64,000 bases of DNA, taken from assembly GCF_040081985.1 (NCBI RefSeq), contig NZ_JBEBMH010000011.1, forward strand, positions 122,967 to 186,966. Direction: 5' to 3'. Origin of the DNA: Kumtagia yinganensis. GTDB lineage: Bacteria; Pseudomonadota; Alphaproteobacteria; Rhizobiales; Rhizobiaceae. Below, piece by piece: positions 62,593 through 64,000 of this stretch (position 1 is the first letter of the stretch; every line of letters begins with the position of its first letter). The notes below the pieces were generated by a model. The model did not search any database. It saw only the letters and a program-made list of their open reading frames with translations, and had not been told where the DNA came from. The translations under genes and the position numbers were made by a program.

Positions 62593-62903
62593 CCTCGCAT
62601 GCTACTCACCGCTAGCCAACGCTGCCGACGCCCATAACCATGCTTTCCGTGTTGGGGAGCGCGTCGGCAACATTCAGTCGAAGTGCATCCGGTCGTCAAT
62701 CGCTGGCGCCAACTTTAGACCAGGGGACAGATGCTCCGGAAGGGCCGCGACGCTAGCAACGGAACCCACGGGCCCAAAAAGATTATCGAAGATGCTATCG
62801 GGGCGGCGGGTTTGATGCACTAGGCAAGTGAAATCCAGATCTCGTGGCGTCTACCCCCAATTGCGGCATCAGGTGCGCTCAATCCGTTCCGGTCACGGCT
62901 AAA
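62593..62903. other. Intergenic stretch without a supported gene
   Basis: About 310 nt lie between array B and the exported hypothetical gene; no domain-bearing frame or strong hairpin was seen. Confidence 0.45.
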
Positions 62904-63407
62904 CTAACACCCTTCCGAAGCTAATGATTTCACCATTCTGAGGACGACCGGGTCGTAGGGCAGCTTTTGGCTTTGGCGATAATCCATCACAAAGACCCCA
63001 ACGCTATCGTCGCAAGTTACAATGACCCGCACATAGCGTATCATCCCACCCTTGATGCCCGAGTAGCTCGCCCAAGATTCGGTGAGCCGGCGATAGGTGA
63101 CTTTCCACCCACGCCGCGCGTCATCAGCTATCAGTGCTTCGACGCGCTGTTTGAAGTTGCCACCCAAAATGTGGTCGCCGCGAACGACAAGGCTCGCATC
63201 TAATGGACCGAGAAAGGTCGCGGCCTGGCCGTCTTCAGCGATATGATCAAGTGAGAAGCCCGGAGGCACTGTGAAGATGATGCCGGCTTTTCGGAAGCCG
63301 AAAGCGGTCCAATCCTGCGCTAGCGTTGGCCCCGTCGACGCAGCCAAGAAAATCGCCGTCCCGGCAACACTCGCTACCACCATTCCAAGAACCGCATACC
63401 TCAACAT
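62904..63407 (-). CDS. Exported hypothetical protein
   Basis: The 167-residue product from ATG 63407 has a signal peptide (hydrophobic residues 5-25, cleavage near TLAQ) and a mature domain with FTVPPGFSL, FLGPLDASLVVRG and KGGMIRYVRVIV, a beta-rich pattern. No family is recognised. It ends close to array B and starts away from an IS21 end. Confidence 0.7.
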   Translation of the reverse strand: MLRYAVLGMVVASVAGTAIFLAASTGPTLAQDWTAFGFRKAGIIFTVPPGFSLDHIAEDGQAATFLGPLDASLVVRGDHILGGNFKQRVEALIADDARRGWKVTYRRLTESWASYSGIKGGMIRYVRVIVTCDDSVGVFVMDYRQSQKLPYDPVVLRMVKSLASEGC

Positions 63408-63805
63408 CGTCTTCCGTATTCCCGGCCCTGATCGCGTCGACTCATTGCCGTCACCAGCACAATTGACCCCAGTCGTGCTTTGTTCCACCTCCCGCTGACG
63501 TCGGCCATCTTCAAAACAGCGTTTCTGTAAGCAGCTTATCGAGCGCAATTTTCAGGATCGGCCTGAAGGCAAACTAAAGTCTGATCGGCTCAAGCCAATA
63601 GAGATCCCCGCAGGATCGGCCTGGTCGCAGACCTACATTTGGCTCTCTGCAAAAGGCAGAGCTACCGTTTGCTAGTTTTGCGGAAGCTGGTGCGGCCTCA
63701 ATCCAGGCCACGTTCGGAACGAAATCGTTCGACTTAAATTGTTGTGACAGTTTCGGCACATCGGACACCTCAAAAATGCCTACACCAAGGCCCTCGACCC
63801 CAGGC
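63408..63805. other. Intergenic stretch before the IS end
   Basis: About 400 nt without a supported gene. One minus-strand frame (63574-63885) crosses the IS boundary and is therefore chance. Confidence 0.5.
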
Positions 63806-64000
63806 TGTTGATTTCCACTGAGAAGTGACCCAGTCGACGGAGGTTTTTCCATCGAGAATTGACCCATGTTTGAAGCTCCTCCCACACGGATTGTGTGGGG
63901 GACATCGGAGTGATCGACATGGAGTTATTGAGCGTCATCCGACGCTGGCACTACCGAGACCATCTTTCGATCCGCGACATCTCGCGCCGAACCGGACTAT
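63806..64000 (+). mobile_element. IS21-family element, left end
   Basis: The end begins TGTTGATTTCCACTGAGAAG and contains the direct repeats GAGAAGTGACCCA (63820) and GAGAATTGACCCA (63854), 34 nt apart, typical of IS21-type transposase binding sites. A 7-bp hairpin (CCCACAC, five-base loop, GTGTGGG; 63881-63899) precedes istA. The rest of the element lies beyond the window. Confidence 0.8.
63919..64000 (+). CDS. istA: IS21-family transposase IstA, partial
   Basis: Only 27 codons are present, starting with MELLSVIRRWHYRDHLSIRD and continuing into an N-terminal helix-turn-helix (SRRTGL), as IstA proteins begin. ATG follows GGAG. It is cut by the right edge of the window. Confidence 0.82.
   Translation, partial: MELLSVIRRWHYRDHLSIRDISRRTGL

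Noticed and set aside
63574..63885. Minus-strand 103-codon frame
   Set aside because: It spans the outer end of the IS21 element, so its N-terminal part is IS terminal sequence read backwards.

Overview
The window is high-GC DNA (roughly 60-65 % by eye) with the gene content of an alphaproteobacterium of the order Hyphomicrobiales, most like Mesorhizobium, Aminobacter or other Phyllobacteriaceae. The pointers are many putrescine-type and peptide ABC importers, GntR-FCD regulation, Tat-exported binding proteins, an ECF sigma/anti-sigma pair and a GC-rich palindromic repeat of the kind scattered through such genomes. The assignment rests on gene content; no rRNA or tRNA gene was seen.

Layout. 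(1) 1-4.8 kb: a tightly overlapping larA-larC-larE-larB operon for a nickel-pincer-nucleotide enzyme and its cofactor, converging on a HupE/UreJ nickel permease. (2) 5.0-9.5 kb: a type III restriction-modification pair (mod, res). (3) 9.5-27.9 kb: a catabolic region. A leftward series runs from a beta-amino-acid-type class III aminotransferase through a GntR regulator, a PotA-type ATPase, a BKACE beta-keto-acid cleavage enzyme, a thioesterase, two hydrolases and a complete peptide ABC importer. The binding protein and two permeases of the putrescine-type importer diverge from it and are followed by a FadB/FadJ-like fusion protein. (4) 28-35 kb: msrA, a small hypothetical gene, and a second polyamine-type ABC importer with an FAD amine oxidase. 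(5) 35.2-39.2 kb: an ECF sigma/anti-sigma pair and an exported metallo-beta-lactamase-fold protein, TPR protein and DoxX membrane protein. The two transcription units share an almost identical candidate promoter, so the locus looks like a compact self-regulating regulon. (6) 39.4-44 kb: glucoamylase, glucose-6-phosphate dehydrogenase and a ROK glucokinase on one strand, forming a route from alpha-glucan to 6-phosphogluconolactone. (7) 44.4-55 kb: an exported alpha/beta hydrolase, a 970-residue winged-helix/P-loop regulator, and a divergent seven-gene set (epoxide hydrolase, crotonase, SDR, VOC protein, atypical SDR, two more alpha/beta hydrolases) that looks like a degradation pathway for an epoxide or halogenated compound. 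(8) 55.3-62.6 kb: an island bounded by two arrays of the same ~130-bp repeat. It holds a frameshifted phage-gene remnant, a membrane protein, a class A penicillin-binding protein and an acetyltransferase. (9) 62.9-64 kb: an exported hypothetical protein and the left end of an IS21-family element that runs off the window.

Most promising for follow-up are the ECF regulon with its matching promoters, the beta-amino-acid/BKACE pathway with paired palindromic operators, the seven-enzyme cluster with an SDR lacking its catalytic Tyr/Lys, the two repeat arrays, and the palindromic repeat inserted in frame in larC.
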